This document shows, piece after piece, positions 47,385-59,463 of a DNA stretch of 64,000 nt (positions are counted from its first letter, which is position 1; every line of letters begins with the position of its first letter). The notes below the pieces were generated by a model, which saw only the letters and a list, made by a program, of their open reading frames with translations, did no database searches and was not told the origin of the DNA. The stretch covers positions 248,001 through 312,000 of the forward strand of contig NZ_AUFR01000001.1 in the NCBI RefSeq assembly GCF_000426605.1, given 5' to 3'. The position numbers and the translations under genes were made by a program. Source of the DNA: Propionibacterium acidifaciens DSM 21887. GTDB taxonomy: Bacteria; Actinomycetota; Actinomycetes; Propionibacteriales; Propionibacteriaceae.

Positions 47385-47947
47385 CAGCTCTGGACTCGTC
47401 CGAGGTAGGAGCCGTCGGCGGTGCTGATCCTGATGCGTTCGCCGGTGGTGATGAACAGGGGCACCTGGACCTGCTTGCCGGTCTCGACGGTGGCGGGCTT
47501 GTTGCCGCCGGTGGAGCGGTCGCCCTGCAGGCCGGGCTCGGTATAGGTGACCTCGACCTCGATGGAGGCCGGCAGGTCGACGTACAGCGGGTTGCCCTCG
47601 TTGGTGGCGACGGTGACGATCATGCCCTCGAGCAGGTAGTCCTTGTCGTCCCCGATGACGTCCTCGGGGATCGTGAGCTGCTCGTAGGTGTCGGTGTCCA
47701 TGACGACGTAGCCGCTGGCGTCAGCGTACAGGTACTGCATGTCGCGGCGATCGACCTGGGCCATCTCGATCTTCGTGTCGGCGGGGAAGGTGCGGTCGAC
47801 GACCTTGCCGTTGAGCACGTTCTTGATCTTGGTGCGGACGACGGTGTTGCCCTTGCCCGGCTTGTGGTGCTGGAACCACAGGACCCGCCAGAGCTGACCG
47901 TCGAGGTTCAGCACGGTGCCGTTCTTGATGTCGTTGGTCGTAGCCAC
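47384..47947 (-). CDS. efp: Elongation factor P
   Basis: A 187-residue, three-domain tRNA-shaped factor that relieves ribosome stalling at polyproline. The conserved loop HHKPGKGNT has Lys32 at its tip. The C-terminal signature is EVTYTEPGLQGDRSTGGNKPATVETG (in parts). It starts at GTG 47947, with AAAGG nine bases upstream. It is first of the efp-nusB pair. Confidence 0.96.
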   Translation of the reverse strand: MATTNDIKNGTVLNLDGQLWRVLWFQHHKPGKGNTVVRTKIKNVLNGKVVDRTFPADTKIEMAQVDRRDMQYLYADASGYVVMDTDTYEQLTIPEDVIGDDKDYLLEGMIVTVATNEGNPLYVDLPASIEVEVTYTEPGLQGDRSTGGNKPATVETGKQVQVPLFITTGERIRISTADGSYLGRVQS

Positions 47948-48094
47948 TGATGGAAGCCTTTCGCGCAGTTGTCAACGGCCGGTCCGGGCGCGGGGCCCTC
48001 CTGGCGTCGGGGCGGTGCGCGGCCGGAGTCGGCGCGACCGGCCGGGCGGCCTGCGGTCGCGGAACCGGGCGGCACACGGCCGCGAGGATCCATC

Positions 48095-48790
48095 CTAGCC
48101 GACGGTCCGGCCCGGGCCCTTCGCGGCGCGGGCGCGCTCGACGGCCCGTTCGCGGGCCAGGGCGTGCTCCCGGGCGGGCCCGCGCAGGAAGGCGATGGCG
48201 CCGGCGGACGGGCGCCGGTACCGCGGCTCGGCCTCCTGGGTGCGGCGCGCCTCGAGCGCGTCGGCGATGGCCCCGATGTCCGAGCTGGGCCGGTTCTGGC
48301 TCATCTTCGCCTTGCCGACGATCGAGGTGATGCGCAGCTCGAGGCCGACGATCGCGGCGACCATTCCCCGGAGCCGCTCGGGGTCGAGCTCCTCCACCCG
48401 CCAGTCGGTCGGCTGGGCGTCGACCAGCTCGCCGAGCGAGGCGATGATCCACTCCGGCTCCTCGTGGGCGACGAGCGTGCCGTGCACGTGCATCGTGAGG
48501 TGGTCCCAGGTGGGCACCTGACCGGGGGCCTCGTGGTCGGACGGGTCGATGTAGTCATCGGGGCCGTGCAGGATCACCATCGCCGGGCCCTGCGCCCGCC
48601 ACTGGGGGTTGACCCTGGCCATGTGGGTGCGCAGGCAGCCGAGCCGGCCGGCGTGCGGGTCGAGGCTCCAGGGCAGGAAGGTCGCGTCGAGGCCGTCGGG
48701 TCCGTTCGTCACGAGGTCGCCGGCGCCGACGCGGCGCAGCAGCGCGCCGAGCCGGTCGGCGGCGAGCGCGAAGTGCTCGGGGACGTACAT
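48095..48790 (-). CDS. FMN-binding negative transcriptional regulator (PaiB-like)
   Basis: A 231-residue protein of the PaiB family, a split-barrel flavin-binding fold. The N-terminus MYVPEHFA and the blocks LDPHAGRLGCLRTHMARVNPQWR (in parts), HVHGTL and ITSIVGKAKMSQNRP are diagnostic. The name comes from a Bacillus regulator of sporulation and protease genes; a direct DNA-binding role is doubtful and an enzyme activity on a small molecule is as likely. ATG 48790 has AGGAG upstream. It is placed between aroB and efp, where a PepQ-type peptidase is often found in relatives. Confidence 0.85.
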   Translation of the reverse strand: MYVPEHFALAADRLGALLRRVGAGDLVTNGPDGLDATFLPWSLDPHAGRLGCLRTHMARVNPQWRAQGPAMVILHGPDDYIDPSDHEAPGQVPTWDHLTMHVHGTLVAHEEPEWIIASLGELVDAQPTDWRVEELDPERLRGMVAAIVGLELRITSIVGKAKMSQNRPSSDIGAIADALEARRTQEAEPRYRRPSAGAIAFLRGPAREHALARERAVERARAAKGPGRTVG

Positions 48791-48841
48791 GCCAGTCTCC
48801 TGTTCCTCGGTCTCCGGTCGGGCGGTTCGGTGCCGCACGGC

Positions 48842-49927
48842 TCAGCCGGTGAGGGCCTCCCAGGCGCCGATCAGCGCCCGCTCGGGTGGGTCGACGATCA
48901 TCGTGACGCGGCCCGGTTCGCGCAGTCCGACGAAGCGCAGCGTGGCGCCGCGGGTCTTCTTGTCGCGGGCCATGAGCGTGCGGGCCCGCTGCCAGCCGAT
49001 GCCCCGGTAGCGGGTGGGCAGGCCGACCAGCCCGAGCATCCGGCGGTGACGCTCCACGTGCTCGGGCGCGAGCCCGATGACGCGGTGGGCCAGCTCGGCG
49101 GCGAAGACCATGCCCAGGCCCACGCACTCGCCGTGGCGCCGGGTGTAGTGCTCGCCGGCCTCGATGGCGTGGCCCATCGTGTGGCCGTAGTTGAGCTGTT
49201 CGCGACCGACCCGGTCGCCCACCGAGGTGGACTCGCGCAGGTCGGCACCGACGACGTCGGCCTTGACCCGCACGGACCGCGCGATGAGCTCGGGCATGAG
49301 GGCGCTCGTCGGGTCGAGGGCCTCGAGGGGGGACGCCTCGATGAGTTCGAGCGTACGCTCGTCGGCGATGAGGCCGTGCTTGATGACCTCGCCGAGGCCG
49401 GCGCGCACGTCATCGACCGGCAGGCCGGCGAGCAGTCCGGTGTCGGCCAGGACCGCCGAGGGCTCCCAGAAGGCGCCGATGAGGTTCTTGCCCTCGGGCA
49501 GGTCGGCGCCCGTCTTGCCGCCGATGCCCGCGTCGACCATCGCGAGGACGGTGGTGGGGACGCTCACCCAGCGGACGCCGCGCATCCACGTGGCGGCGAT
49601 GAAGCCGGCCAGGTCGGTGGTCGCTCCCCCGCCGATGCCCACGACGAGGTCGCTGCGCGTGAAGCCGGCGACGGCCAGGGCGCTCCAGCACCGGGCGAGC
49701 ACCTGCGGGGTCTTGGCCGCCTCCCCGTCGGGCAGCTCGATGAGGACGGGCTCGGCCCCCGCGATGCGCACGAGGTCGCCCGCACGCCGGGCCGCCGAAG
49801 CCAGCGGGGGCGCGTGGAGGATGCCGACCAGTGCCGCGTCGCGGACGTGCTCGCCCAGCCGGTCGAGGGCCCCGGGGCCGATGAGGGCCCGGTAGGGCCG
49901 TTCGGTGATGAAGTCGACGACGGTCAT
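48842..49927 (-). CDS. aroB: 3-dehydroquinate synthase
   Basis: A 361-residue NAD- and metal-dependent enzyme, second step of the shikimate pathway. Motifs: GGGATTDLAGFIAATWMRG (NAD binding), PTTVLAMVDAGIGGKTG, and the metal-ligand GEVIKHG with Glu and His. ATG 49927 has GGAGA upstream and overlaps the aroK stop by four bases (ATGA). It is the last of the coupled aroC-aroK-aroB set. Confidence 0.96.
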   Translation of the reverse strand: MTVVDFITERPYRALIGPGALDRLGEHVRDAALVGILHAPPLASAARRAGDLVRIAGAEPVLIELPDGEAAKTPQVLARCWSALAVAGFTRSDLVVGIGGGATTDLAGFIAATWMRGVRWVSVPTTVLAMVDAGIGGKTGADLPEGKNLIGAFWEPSAVLADTGLLAGLPVDDVRAGLGEVIKHGLIADERTLELIEASPLEALDPTSALMPELIARSVRVKADVVGADLRESTSVGDRVGREQLNYGHTMGHAIEAGEHYTRRHGECVGLGMVFAAELAHRVIGLAPEHVERHRRMLGLVGLPTRYRGIGWQRARTLMARDKKTRGATLRFVGLREPGRVTMIVDPPERALIGAWEALTG

Positions 49928-50468
49928 GCCCGGTTCTCCTCGTCCCATCCGAGGGCGGCGGCCAGTTCGGCGGCGACGCACCCGGAGTGCCTGCGGTCGG
50001 TGTCGATGCGGATGGTGGCGACCTCGCGGTAGAGCGGGTCGCGCTCGGCCTTGAGGCGGCGCAGGACGGCGGCGACGTCGCCGGTCATGAGCGGGCGGTG
50101 GGTCGAGTCGCCGATGCGCTGGACCCCCTGCCGCACCGACTGCGGCAGCCAGGCGACCTCGTGCCCGGCGAGCGCCCGCCGGCCCGTTTCGTTCGTCACG
50201 GCTCCCCCGCCCAGCGCGATGACACCGGGCCGGGACAACAGCTCGACGACGGCGTTCGCCTCGAGACCCGGAAGGCCGGTTCGCCGTCGGCGGCGAAGGT
50301 CTCAGCGATCGTGCGGCCCCGCCGGGCCTCGAGGCGGTCGTCGGCGTCGACGAAGTCCAGGCCGCAGGTGCGGGCCAGGAGGGTGCCGACGGTGGCCTTG
50401 CCGACGCCCGGCAGACCGACGAGGACGACCTGACGGCGCCCGGCGGGCCCGGCCCCGGCCGCGCTCAC
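49924..50468 (-). pseudogene. aroK: Shikimate kinase gene with a single-base frameshift
   Basis: The 5' part, from GTG 50468, encodes a normal AroK N-terminus with P-loop VGLPGVGKAT, DADDRLE and the AAD-GEPAFR region. After FR the frame breaks, and the expected continuation GLEANAVVELLSRPGVIALGGGAV is found one frame over, running to the stop at 49924. Adding one base to the CCC run at 50267-50269 (GGG in the message) restores a full protein of about 181 residues. The start overlaps the aroC stop (GTGA) and the end overlaps aroB (ATGA), so the operon design is intact. A true loss would block chorismate synthesis unless another kinase exists, so an indel error in the sequence is a serious alternative. 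Confidence 0.9.
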
Positions 50469-51661
50469 GGCAGCACCGACAGGCCGCGGTCGGCCAGGTG
50501 GGCGAGATAGGCCCGGTGGTTGCGGCGGCACTCCTCGAGCGAGTCGCCGCCGAACTTCTCCAGACAGACCTCGGCGAGGGTGAGGGCGACCATGGCCTCG
50601 GCGACGACGCCGGCGGCCGGGACGGCGCAGACGTCGGAGCGCTGGTGGTGGGCCACGGCCGGTTCGCCGGTGCGCACGTCGACGGTGCGCAGGGCCCTCG
50701 GAACCGTGGCGATCGGCTTCATGGCCGCGCGCACGCGCAGCACCTCGCCGGTGCTCATGCCCGCCTCGGTCCCGCCGGCCCGGCCGGTGGCGCGCCGGAT
50801 GCCGTGGGGGCCGTTGACGATCTCGTCGTGCGCCTGCGAGCCGCGCACCCGGGCCAGGCCGAAGCCGTCGCCGAACTCGACGCCCTTGATGGCCTGGATG
50901 CCCATGAGGGCGTAGGCGATCTTGGCGTCCAGGCGGGTGTCGCCCTCGCGCATCGCGCCGAGCCCGGGCGGGCAGCCCCAGGCGAGCACCTCGACGACGC
51001 CGCCGAGCGTGTCGCCGTCCTTCTGGCAGGCCGCGATCTCGGCCTGCATGACCCGTGAGGCCTCCGGGTCGAAGCAGCGCACCGGGTCGGCGTCGATGAG
51101 CTCGAGGTCGGCCATGCGCGGCGGCTCGCCGGCCCGGGCGGCGGCGCCGCCGAGCTCGACGACGTGGCTGAGGATCGTGATGCCGAAGGCCTGGGCGAGG
51201 AAGTTCCTGGCGACCTGGCCGATGGCGACGCGGGCGGCCGTCTCCCGGGCGCTGGCCCGCTCCAGCAGCGGGCGGGCCTCGTCCCAGTCGTACTTCTGCA
51301 TGCCCGCCAGGTCGGCGTGGCCCGGGCGGGGGCGGGTGAGCGCCTCGTTGCGGGCGAGACCGGCCAGCTCGTCGGGATCAACCTCGTCGGGGCTCATCAC
51401 CGTGCGCCACTTGGGCCACTCGGTGTTGCCGATGACGATCGCGACGGGCGAGCCGAGGGTCTCGCCGTGGCGCAGGCCGGCGAGCATCGTCACCTCGTCG
51501 GCCTCGAAGGACATGCGCGCCCCCCGGCCGGCGCCCAGCCGACGACGGGCCAGCGCCCGACGGATGTCGTCCGAGGAGACGCGGACGTGGGCGGGGATGC
51601 CGTCGAGGGTGGCGACGAGCGCCTGACCGTGGGACTCGCCGGCGGTGAGATAACGCAGCAT
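50465..51661 (-). CDS. aroC: Chorismate synthase
   Basis: A 398-residue FMNH2-dependent enzyme forming chorismate from EPSP. Signature blocks: [19 protein letters not shown] at the N-terminus, [19 protein letters not shown] (in parts), [24 protein letters not shown] and the C-terminal [19 protein letters not shown] (in parts). ATG 51661 has GGAG just upstream, and GATACT lies seven bases before it, so the transcript may be nearly leaderless. It is first of the aroC-aroK-aroB set; aroE, often nearby, is absent. Confidence 0.96.
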   Translation of the reverse strand: MLRYLTAGESHGQALVATLDGIPAHVRVSSDDIRRALARRRLGAGRGARMSFEADEVTMLAGLRHGETLGSPVAIVIGNTEWPKWRTVMSPDEVDPDELAGLARNEALTRPRPGHADLAGMQKYDWDEARPLLERASARETAARVAIGQVARNFLAQAFGITILSHVVELGGAAARAGEPPRMADLELIDADPVRCFDPEASRVMQAEIAACQKDGDTLGGVVEVLAWGCPPGLGAMREGDTRLDAKIAYALMGIQAIKGVEFGDGFGLARVRGSQAHDEIVNGPHGIRRATGRAGGTEAGMSTGEVLRVRAAMKPIATVPRALRTVDVRTGEPAVAHHQRSDVCAVPAAGVVAEAMVALTLAEVCLEKFGGDSLEECRRNHRAYLAHLADRGLSVLP

Positions 51662-51755
51662 GCTCTCCAGTATCCCAGCAGCCCGCGGGGCCGAGCGGCG
51701 GACCCGCGGTGCGGACGTCGGGCCGGCCCGGCCGCGAGGGTCCCCGCCGGTGCGG

Positions 51756-53087
51756 TCACTCCCCGCAGCGGTCGGCGTTGTCCTGGCACCAGGCCTGGAA
51801 CTCGGCGACGTTGGCGGCGTGCTCCTCCTCGGTGACGGCAAACTTCGTCTCGCCGGTGTCGGGATTGACCGCGACGAAGTACATGTAGTCGCCGCTGGCC
51901 GGGTTGAGCGCCGAGTGCAGCGCCTCCTGGCCCGGGTTCGAGATGGCGCCGGGGGGCAGGCCCTCCCTCGTGTAGGTGTTGTACGGCGAGTCGACGGAGC
52001 GCTCCTCGTCGGTGGTCGTGATCCGCCCGGTCATGTTGTTGGCGTAGATGACCGTCGCGTCCGACTGGAGTTTCACGTTCCGCTCCAGGCGGTTGTAGAA
52101 GACCTCGGCGATCTGGGGGCCGTAGTCGAAGTTCGTCGTCTCCTTCTCGATGATCGAGGCGACGACGACCACGTCGTGGGGCGAGCGGCCCAGCGCCGCC
52201 GCCCTGCCGACGAGGTCCTCCTCGGTGGCGATCCGCTTGAACTGGTCGATCATCTTCGTGAGGACGTCGGCGGCCGTGTCCGCCGGGTCGTAGGTGTAGG
52301 TCTCGGGGAACAGGTAGCCCTCGACGTCGCCCTGGGCGTAGTCGGGCAGTCCGAGCGCGGCGGGGTCGGCGGCAGCGGCCTCGAAGTCGGACACGGGGAT
52401 GCCGGTCGTCTGGCTCAGCTGGGCGAAGACCTCGGAGTCGCGCAGGCCCTCGCGCAGCGTGATGAGGTTCGTCGCGAGGTTGGCGGGGTCGAGGAGCAGG
52501 TCGAGAGCGGCCCTGGCCGACATGTGCTGGCGCATCATGTAGGTGCCCGCGTGGATGCTGCTGGAGCGCTCGTCCTGGTTTGCGATGCGCACGAAGGCCC
52601 GGGACGAGGCGACGACCTGGTCGGCGGCGAGGGTGTCGCCCATCTCGGTGATCGTCATGCCCTCCCGGATGGTCACCGGCACCGAGGTGGACTCGTCGCC
52701 GGCGCCCTCGTAGTCGACGCCGCGGTAGCTCGTCCAGGCCTGGGAGGCCTTCTGGAAGCCGAGGTACCCGCCGCCGCCGATGATGACGATCGACAGGAGC
52801 ACCGCGATGACCGACTTGAGGCGGGAGCCGCGGCGGCCCCTGCGCCCGCCCGGGGTCGCGCCGTCGGCGCCGAGCAGGTCGTCGCCGAGGTCCTCGTCGT
52901 CCTCGTCGGCCGGTTCGTCCTCGCGCGCCTCGTCGGGTTCCTCTTCCTCCTCGTCAGGGTCCTGGGCGCGGCCGGGTCTGCGGTGCGGCTCGTCATCGTC
53001 GTCGGCGCGGCTCGTGGCGCGCGCGGGGCCGGGCGCTGCGAAGAAGTCGTCGAGGTCGCCGTCATCAGCGGCTCGTTTCGGTTTCAT
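51756..53087 (-). CDS. mltG: Endolytic murein transglycosylase MltG (YceG-like)
   Basis: A 443-residue membrane enzyme that cuts nascent glycan strands. The first 85 residues form an unusually acidic cytoplasmic tail, dense in Glu/Asp ([15 protein letters not shown] and similar), then a basic patch and one membrane span (about 92-110). The extracytoplasmic part has a LysM-like subdomain and the catalytic [11 protein letters not shown] with Glu257. The end contains [14 protein letters not shown] and [17 protein letters not shown] (in parts), typical of the family. GGGAGG precedes the ATG. It is downstream of ruvX, as in many actinobacteria. Confidence 0.93.
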   Translation of the reverse strand: MKPKRAADDGDLDDFFAAPGPARATSRADDDDEPHRRPGRAQDPDEEEEEPDEAREDEPADEDDEDLGDDLLGADGATPGGRRGRRGSRLKSVIAVLLSIVIIGGGGYLGFQKASQAWTSYRGVDYEGAGDESTSVPVTIREGMTITEMGDTLAADQVVASSRAFVRIANQDERSSSIHAGTYMMRQHMSARAALDLLLDPANLATNLITLREGLRDSEVFAQLSQTTGIPVSDFEAAAADPAALGLPDYAQGDVEGYLFPETYTYDPADTAADVLTKMIDQFKRIATEEDLVGRAAALGRSPHDVVVVASIIEKETTNFDYGPQIAEVFYNRLERNVKLQSDATVIYANNMTGRITTTDEERSVDSPYNTYTREGLPPGAISNPGQEALHSALNPASGDYMYFVAVNPDTGETKFAVTEEEHAANVAEFQAWCQDNADRCGE

Positions 53088-53182
53088 GACGCCACCTCCC
53101 CATCATTCAGGCCTGCCCGCCGAGTCCGGGCCGCCCGCCGCGTGCGGGCGCCCATCAGGTCTGGCCAGAACTGTATCGGACT

Positions 53183-53651
53183 TCAGGCCCTGTCGATGAC
53201 CTCGCCCGGCGCTGAGCCGTCTCGTTTCTCCATGTCAATCGCCTGTTCAAGGATCGTCACGGCGGCTGCCTGGTCGATGACCGGTTTGCGGGCCCGGGAG
53301 TCTAGGCCGGTGGAGGCCAGCCGGCGGGCCGCCGTGACGGTCGTGAGGCGCTCGTCGACGAGCCGCACCGGCAGGTTCGTCTCGGCGTTGACCCGTCGCG
53401 CGTTCTTCCGCATGGCGCGGGCCGCCACGCCGGCCCTGTCACCGCGCAGGTCGGTGGGCAGGCCCATGACGATCTCGATGGGCCCGTACTCGGTGATGAG
53501 CGCCCGGATGGCAACCATCACCTCGTCGTCGTTGGGCACCGTCGCGACCGGGTAGGCCAGGACGCCATCCCGGTCGCAGGCGGCCACGCCGATGCGGGCC
53601 CGGCCCCAGTCGAGGCACAGGCGCGCACCGGGGCGCCAGGCCGGCCGCTCC

Positions 53652-53668
<17 letters not shown>
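53183..53668 (-). CDS. ruvX: RuvX/YqgF-family putative pre-16S rRNA nuclease
   Basis: A 161-residue RNase H-fold protein acting in 16S rRNA 5' end maturation. Acidic active-site motifs: CLDWGRARIGVAACD with Asp20, VDERLTTVTAARRL and the C-terminal IDQAAAVTILE. The start at 53668 lies inside the end of alaS, giving a 17-base overlap in another frame; no later start preserves the first active-site strand. Order alaS-ruvX-mltG is conserved in the phylum. Confidence 0.92.
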
Positions 53669-56339
<2,671 letters not shown>

Positions 56340-56457
56340 GGTGCCTTTCCCTCTTTGTCCCTCGGGGGTGACGCCCCGTGGTGCACGAGGCCGCGGCCAA
56401 GACTACCGCGGGGCGCTGAACGGGCCTTGCCGCGAGGCGTGTCGCGCAGGCCGGCCC

Positions 56458-57852
56458 TCAGCGCGGCTCGTCCGGGCCGTCGGCGCCGGGGGCGAGGAGG
56501 CGCCGGATCGTCTCCAGGCGCGCGGCGATCGCCTCCTCGTTGCCGTGGTCGGTGGGCTCGTAGTAGTGGGTGCCGACGAGCTCGTCGGGAAGGTACTGCT
56601 GAGGCGCCACGGCGTGCGGCCAGTCGTGGGCGTAGCGGTAGCCGACGCCGTGGCCGTGGTCGGCGGCCGCCGCGTAGTGGGCGTCGCGCAGGTGCGCCGG
56701 GACCGGCCCGACCCGGCCGGCCCGCACATCGGCGAGGGCCCTGTCGATCGCGACGATGACGGCGTTCGACTTCGGAGCGGTGGCGGCGGCGATGGTTGCC
56801 TGGGCGAGGTTGATGCGGGCCTCGGGCATGCCGATGAGCTGCACCGCCTGCGCCGCCGCGACGGCGGTCTGGAGCACGCTCGGGGCGGCCATGCCGATGT
56901 CCTCGCTCGCCAGGACGATGAGGCGGCGCGCGATGAAGCGGGGGTCCTCACCGGCCTCGATCATGCGGGCCAGCCAGTGCAGGGCGGCGTCCGGGTCGGA
57001 GCCGCGCACCGACTTGATGAAGGCGCTGATGACGTCGTAGTGCTGGTCGCCGTCCCGGTCGTAGCGCACGGCGGCGCGGTCGACGGAGGCGGCCAGGACG
57101 GCCGAGGAGATCTCGGCGCTCTCCCCCGCGGTGGCGCCGGCGGCGGCCTCCTCGAGATAGGTGAGGACGCGGCGGGCGTCCCCGCCGCTCAGGCGCAGCA
57201 GGTCGGCGCGGGCGGTGTCGGTGATCGTGTAGGGCCCGCCGTCGGGGGTGCGCAGGCCCCGCTCGTCGGCCAGGGCCCGGTCGACGAGCTCGTTGATGTC
57301 CTCGGGCGACAGCGGCTCGAGGGTGAGGAGCAGCGAGCGCGAGAGCAGCGGCGGGATCACCGAGAAGGAGGGGTTCTCGGTGGTCGCGGCGATGAGCGTG
57401 ACGATGCGGTTCTCGACGGCCGGCAGCAGGACGTCCTGCTGGGCCCTGCTGAAGCGGTGCACCTCGTCGACGAAGAGCACGGTGGGCCGGCCGTGGGCCA
57501 GCTCGGCGCGGGCGGTGTCGAGTTCGCGGCGCACGTCCTTGACGCCGGCGGTGACTGCGGAGATCTCGACGAAGCGGCGGTTCGTGGCGTGCGAGACGAC
57601 CGAGGCGATCGTCGTCTTGCCGACGCCGGGCGGGCCCCACAGGAAGACGCTCATCGAGGCGGTGCCCTCGGCGAGGCGGCGCAGTGGGGAGCCGGGGGCC
57701 AGCAGCTGCCTCTGCCCGACGATCTCGTCGAGGGTGCGGGGGCGCATGCGCACGGCCAGCGGCGCGTCGGGGCTGGCGGCGTCGCCGAGCGAGCCGCCGC
57801 GGCCGTGCGGCTCTGCGGCGGGCATCACCGTCCCGAACAGGTCCTCGCTCAC
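56458..57852 (-). CDS. rarA: Replication-associated recombination protein RarA (MgsA) AAA+ ATPase
   Basis: A 464-residue AAA+ protein acting at stalled forks. Walker A is [12 protein letters not shown], Walker B is [10 protein letters not shown], sensor 1 is ATTENPSF, and the C-terminal tetramerisation part begins near [19 protein letters not shown] (in parts). GTG 57852 is chosen because TATCGT (minus strand, 57860-57865) lies seven bases upstream. It stands 118 bases ahead of alaS and 99 bases after the small HEAT-like gene. Confidence 0.93.
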   Translation of the reverse strand: MSEDLFGTVMPAAEPHGRGGSLGDAASPDAPLAVRMRPRTLDEIVGQRQLLAPGSPLRRLAEGTASMSVFLWGPPGVGKTTIASVVSHATNRRFVEISAVTAGVKDVRRELDTARAELAHGRPTVLFVDEVHRFSRAQQDVLLPAVENRIVTLIAATTENPSFSVIPPLLSRSLLLTLEPLSPEDINELVDRALADERGLRTPDGGPYTITDTARADLLRLSGGDARRVLTYLEEAAAGATAGESAEISSAVLAASVDRAAVRYDRDGDQHYDVISAFIKSVRGSDPDAALHWLARMIEAGEDPRFIARRLIVLASEDIGMAAPSVLQTAVAAAQAVQLIGMPEARINLAQATIAAATAPKSNAVIVAIDRALADVRAGRVGPVPAHLRDAHYAAAADHGHGVGYRYAHDWPHAVAPQQYLPDELVGTHYYEPTDHGNEEAIAARLETIRRLLAPGADGPDEPR

Positions 57853-57859
57853 GAGGTGA

Positions 57860-57865
57860 ACGATA
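57860..57865 (-). promoter_or_regulatory. -10 box for a leaderless rarA transcript
   Basis: TATCGT on the minus strand, then seven bases, then the rarA GTG. No Shine-Dalgarno sequence is present. Confidence 0.45.
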
Positions 57866-57951
57866 GCGCCGGGCGCGGACAGACGGCGGACCATGGGGCG
57901 AAGCGCGTCGGGGCCATCGAAGAGCCTGTGCGCCCGGCCGGGAGCAGGCAC

Positions 57952-58254
57952 TCACGGTGCGTCGGACGCCAGCAGGGCCGTGCGGACACTGTGGGCCGGA
58001 TCGTTCGCGAGTATCTTCCGGGCATCTCTCTGCTCGGAAGTGGGGTCGGTCCTCGCCAACTTCTCAGCGAGGGCGCGGCGTACCCGCGGATCGGGATCGG
58101 CGGCCAAGCGAGCACCGGGGTGGGAAGGGCAGGGATGTCTTGCCCAGATGATGCCGGCGAGCGAACGGGAGGCCCGGCCCTGCCCGGCGAGGAAACCGAG
58201 GTCTAGGTCAGGTGCCTGGTAGAAGTACCCGCGCCACGCCTCACTGAACACCAT
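57952..58254 (-). CDS. Small protein with HEAT-like helical repeats, unknown function
   Basis: A 100-residue protein I do not recognise. Its second half has at least two HEAT-like helical units: LAADPDPRVRRALAEKLAR and ILANDPAHSVRTALLAS, each with the DPxxxVRxAL pattern. The first half is aromatic-rich (AWRGYFYQAPD). It overlaps the preceding VbhA-like gene by 14 bases, so the two are probably translated together. Codon use is like the rest of the window. A partner, immunity or adaptor role in the neighbouring Fic locus is possible but unproven. Confidence 0.65.
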   Translation of the reverse strand: MVFSEAWRGYFYQAPDLDLGFLAGQGRASRSLAGIIWARHPCPSHPGARLAADPDPRVRRALAEKLARTDPTSEQRDARKILANDPAHSVRTALLASDAP

Positions 58255-58468
58255 GCCAGGCCCCTTCCGGGTCGAGAGAGCGGGCCACGTACTCGTCGAT
58301 GCCGATCCGGCCGGCGGCCAAGTCGACGACGTTCCTCGTCTCGCGGCGGGTCGGGTAGAAGCCCTCGTGCCAGCCGGCGGCGAGCACTCGGACCACGACG
58401 CGGCGCTGCTCCTGGTCGAGGCCGGCGAACAGATCCGGCCACCGCTGCTCAACATCGAAGATCTCCAC
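58241..58468 (-). CDS. Second VbhA-like small protein with altered inhibition motif
   Basis: A 75-residue protein resembling the antitoxins of Fic toxins: a helix, then GWHEGFYPTRRET and RIGIDEYVARSL, which line up with the EGLSVTPAG and HIDSDELVARARARYG segments of the Fic antitoxin encoded 0.8 kb upstream. The inhibition motif [S/T]xxxE[G/N] reads AGWHEG, with Ala31 in place of Ser/Thr before Glu35-Gly36. GTG 58468 has GAGGGG five bases upstream. It is 135 bases after fic on the same strand and overlaps the HEAT-like gene. It may be a decoy or diverged antitoxin, or part of a separate pair. Confidence 0.65.
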   Translation of the reverse strand: MEIFDVEQRWPDLFAGLDQEQRRVVVRVLAAGWHEGFYPTRRETRNVVDLAAGRIGIDEYVARSLDPEGAWHGVQ

Positions 58469-58603
58469 GGCAGCCCCTCACATCTCCGGGCCCATGCCCG
58501 GTCTCTGTCTCAGGGACGGGCGGTGGGGGTGGGACTTCTCCGGCGCCGGCGGCTCTTGTCGTGCCGGCTCGTGGAAGGCCAGGTGTGCGCGTTCGATCTT
58601 CTT

Positions 58604-59248
58604 CTACGCGGTGTCCCTGCGGGCCTGCGTGGGCGCTTCACCGGTGACGACCTGGTCGAACATGTCGCGGAGCGGCCCGAGATCGCGTTCCTCGATCGCG
58701 GCCCTGGAGGCGTGATCGTTCACCGCGCCCTGAACGGTGCGCCAGTCGAGCTGCCAGCCCGCGTCGCGAGCGACCCGGCTCCAGAACACTCGCTGGGTCC
58801 TGCCGTTGCCCTCGCGGAACGGGTGCAGGTAGTTGACCTGGTCGTAGTGGTGGGCCAGGCGCTCGATGAACTGGTCCCGGCCCATCGCGCGGAGATTGTT
58901 GTCGGCGCGCAGCTCGGCCGCTGCGTGGTCGGCGGCACGCTGGATCATGCTCACCGGCATGAACGGCTCGGTCGGCCTCTCGCCTGCCGCGGCGATCTTG
59001 CGCATGTCGATCGTCCGCAGCTGGCCGGCCCACTCGTAGACGTCCTGGAACAGGACACGATGGATCGCGCGCAGCTCGTCGAGGTCGCCGGTCGGCTTCG
59101 GCGGGTGGTCCAAGAGCTGCATCAGGCGGGCGAACGAAAGGTCACCCTCGACTTCATGGAGCTCGGCGCGAGTCCTCGCCCCGGCCAGGTTCCGCAGGAC
59201 ACCGGTCCCGGGGTCCACGTACGGGTCACGACTGCTTGTCGAGGCCAT
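58604..59248 (-). CDS. fic: Fic-domain protein (putative AMP-transferase toxin)
   Basis: A 214-residue Fic enzyme expected to transfer AMP from ATP to a target protein. The active-site loop is complete: HPFREGNGRTQR with His142, Glu146, Asn148, Arg150 and Arg153. The beta-hairpin flap and the residues YEWAGQLRTIDMRK before it are as in VbhT/FicT-type toxins. No inhibitory helix is present in the protein itself; it is supplied by the small upstream gene, so this is a class I Fic. The start overlaps the antitoxin gene by 23 bases. FicT targets include gyrase and topoisomerase IV; the target here is not known. Confidence 0.92.
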   Translation of the reverse strand: MASTSSRDPYVDPGTGVLRNLAGARTRAELHEVEGDLSFARLMQLLDHPPKPTGDLDELRAIHRVLFQDVYEWAGQLRTIDMRKIAAAGERPTEPFMPVSMIQRAADHAAAELRADNNLRAMGRDQFIERLAHHYDQVNYLHPFREGNGRTQRVFWSRVARDAGWQLDWRTVQGAVNDHASRAAIEERDLGPLRDMFDQVVTGEAPTQARRDTA

Positions 59249-59435
59249 AGCGGGCGCGCGCGCGAGCGACCAGCTCGTCGGAGTCGATGTGACCGTCGAT
59301 GTACTCCTGGGCGTCCTGGAGTCCGGCGGGCGTCACCGACAGGCCTTCCATCTCCACGCTGTGCCGCGCCTGGGCGACGTTCCAAGCCCTCTCCTCACGG
59401 ATCAGCTCGGCCGTGGTCTTGACGGTCGCGGTCAT
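59226..59435 (-). CDS. VbhA/FicA-type antitoxin of the Fic toxin
   Basis: A 69-residue antitoxin. The inhibition motif [S/T]xxxE[G/N] is intact: Ser26-Val-Glu-Met-Glu30-Gly31 (SVEMEG). Glu30 would block the ATP gamma-phosphate site of Fic. The C-terminal half (DGHIDSDELVARARARYG) is the VbhA helical part. ATG 59435 has GGGAGG five bases upstream; an ATG one codon earlier is too close. A -10 box TAGACT (minus strand, 59458-59463) would give a leader of about 15 nt. Antitoxin-first order and the 23-base overlap with fic fit coupled synthesis. Confidence 0.88.
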   Translation of the reverse strand: MTATVKTTAELIREERAWNVAQARHSVEMEGLSVTPAGLQDAQEYIDGHIDSDELVARARARYGLDKQS

Positions 59436-59457
59436 CATCGCCTCCCTCTCGTGCGCC

Positions 59458-59463
59458 AGTCTA
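59458..59463 (-). promoter_or_regulatory. -10 box of the Fic toxin-antitoxin operon
   Basis: TAGACT on the minus strand, about 20 bases before the antitoxin ATG, leaves room for the GGGAGG ribosome-binding site. It overlaps the stop codon of the upstream gene fragment. Confidence 0.4.
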
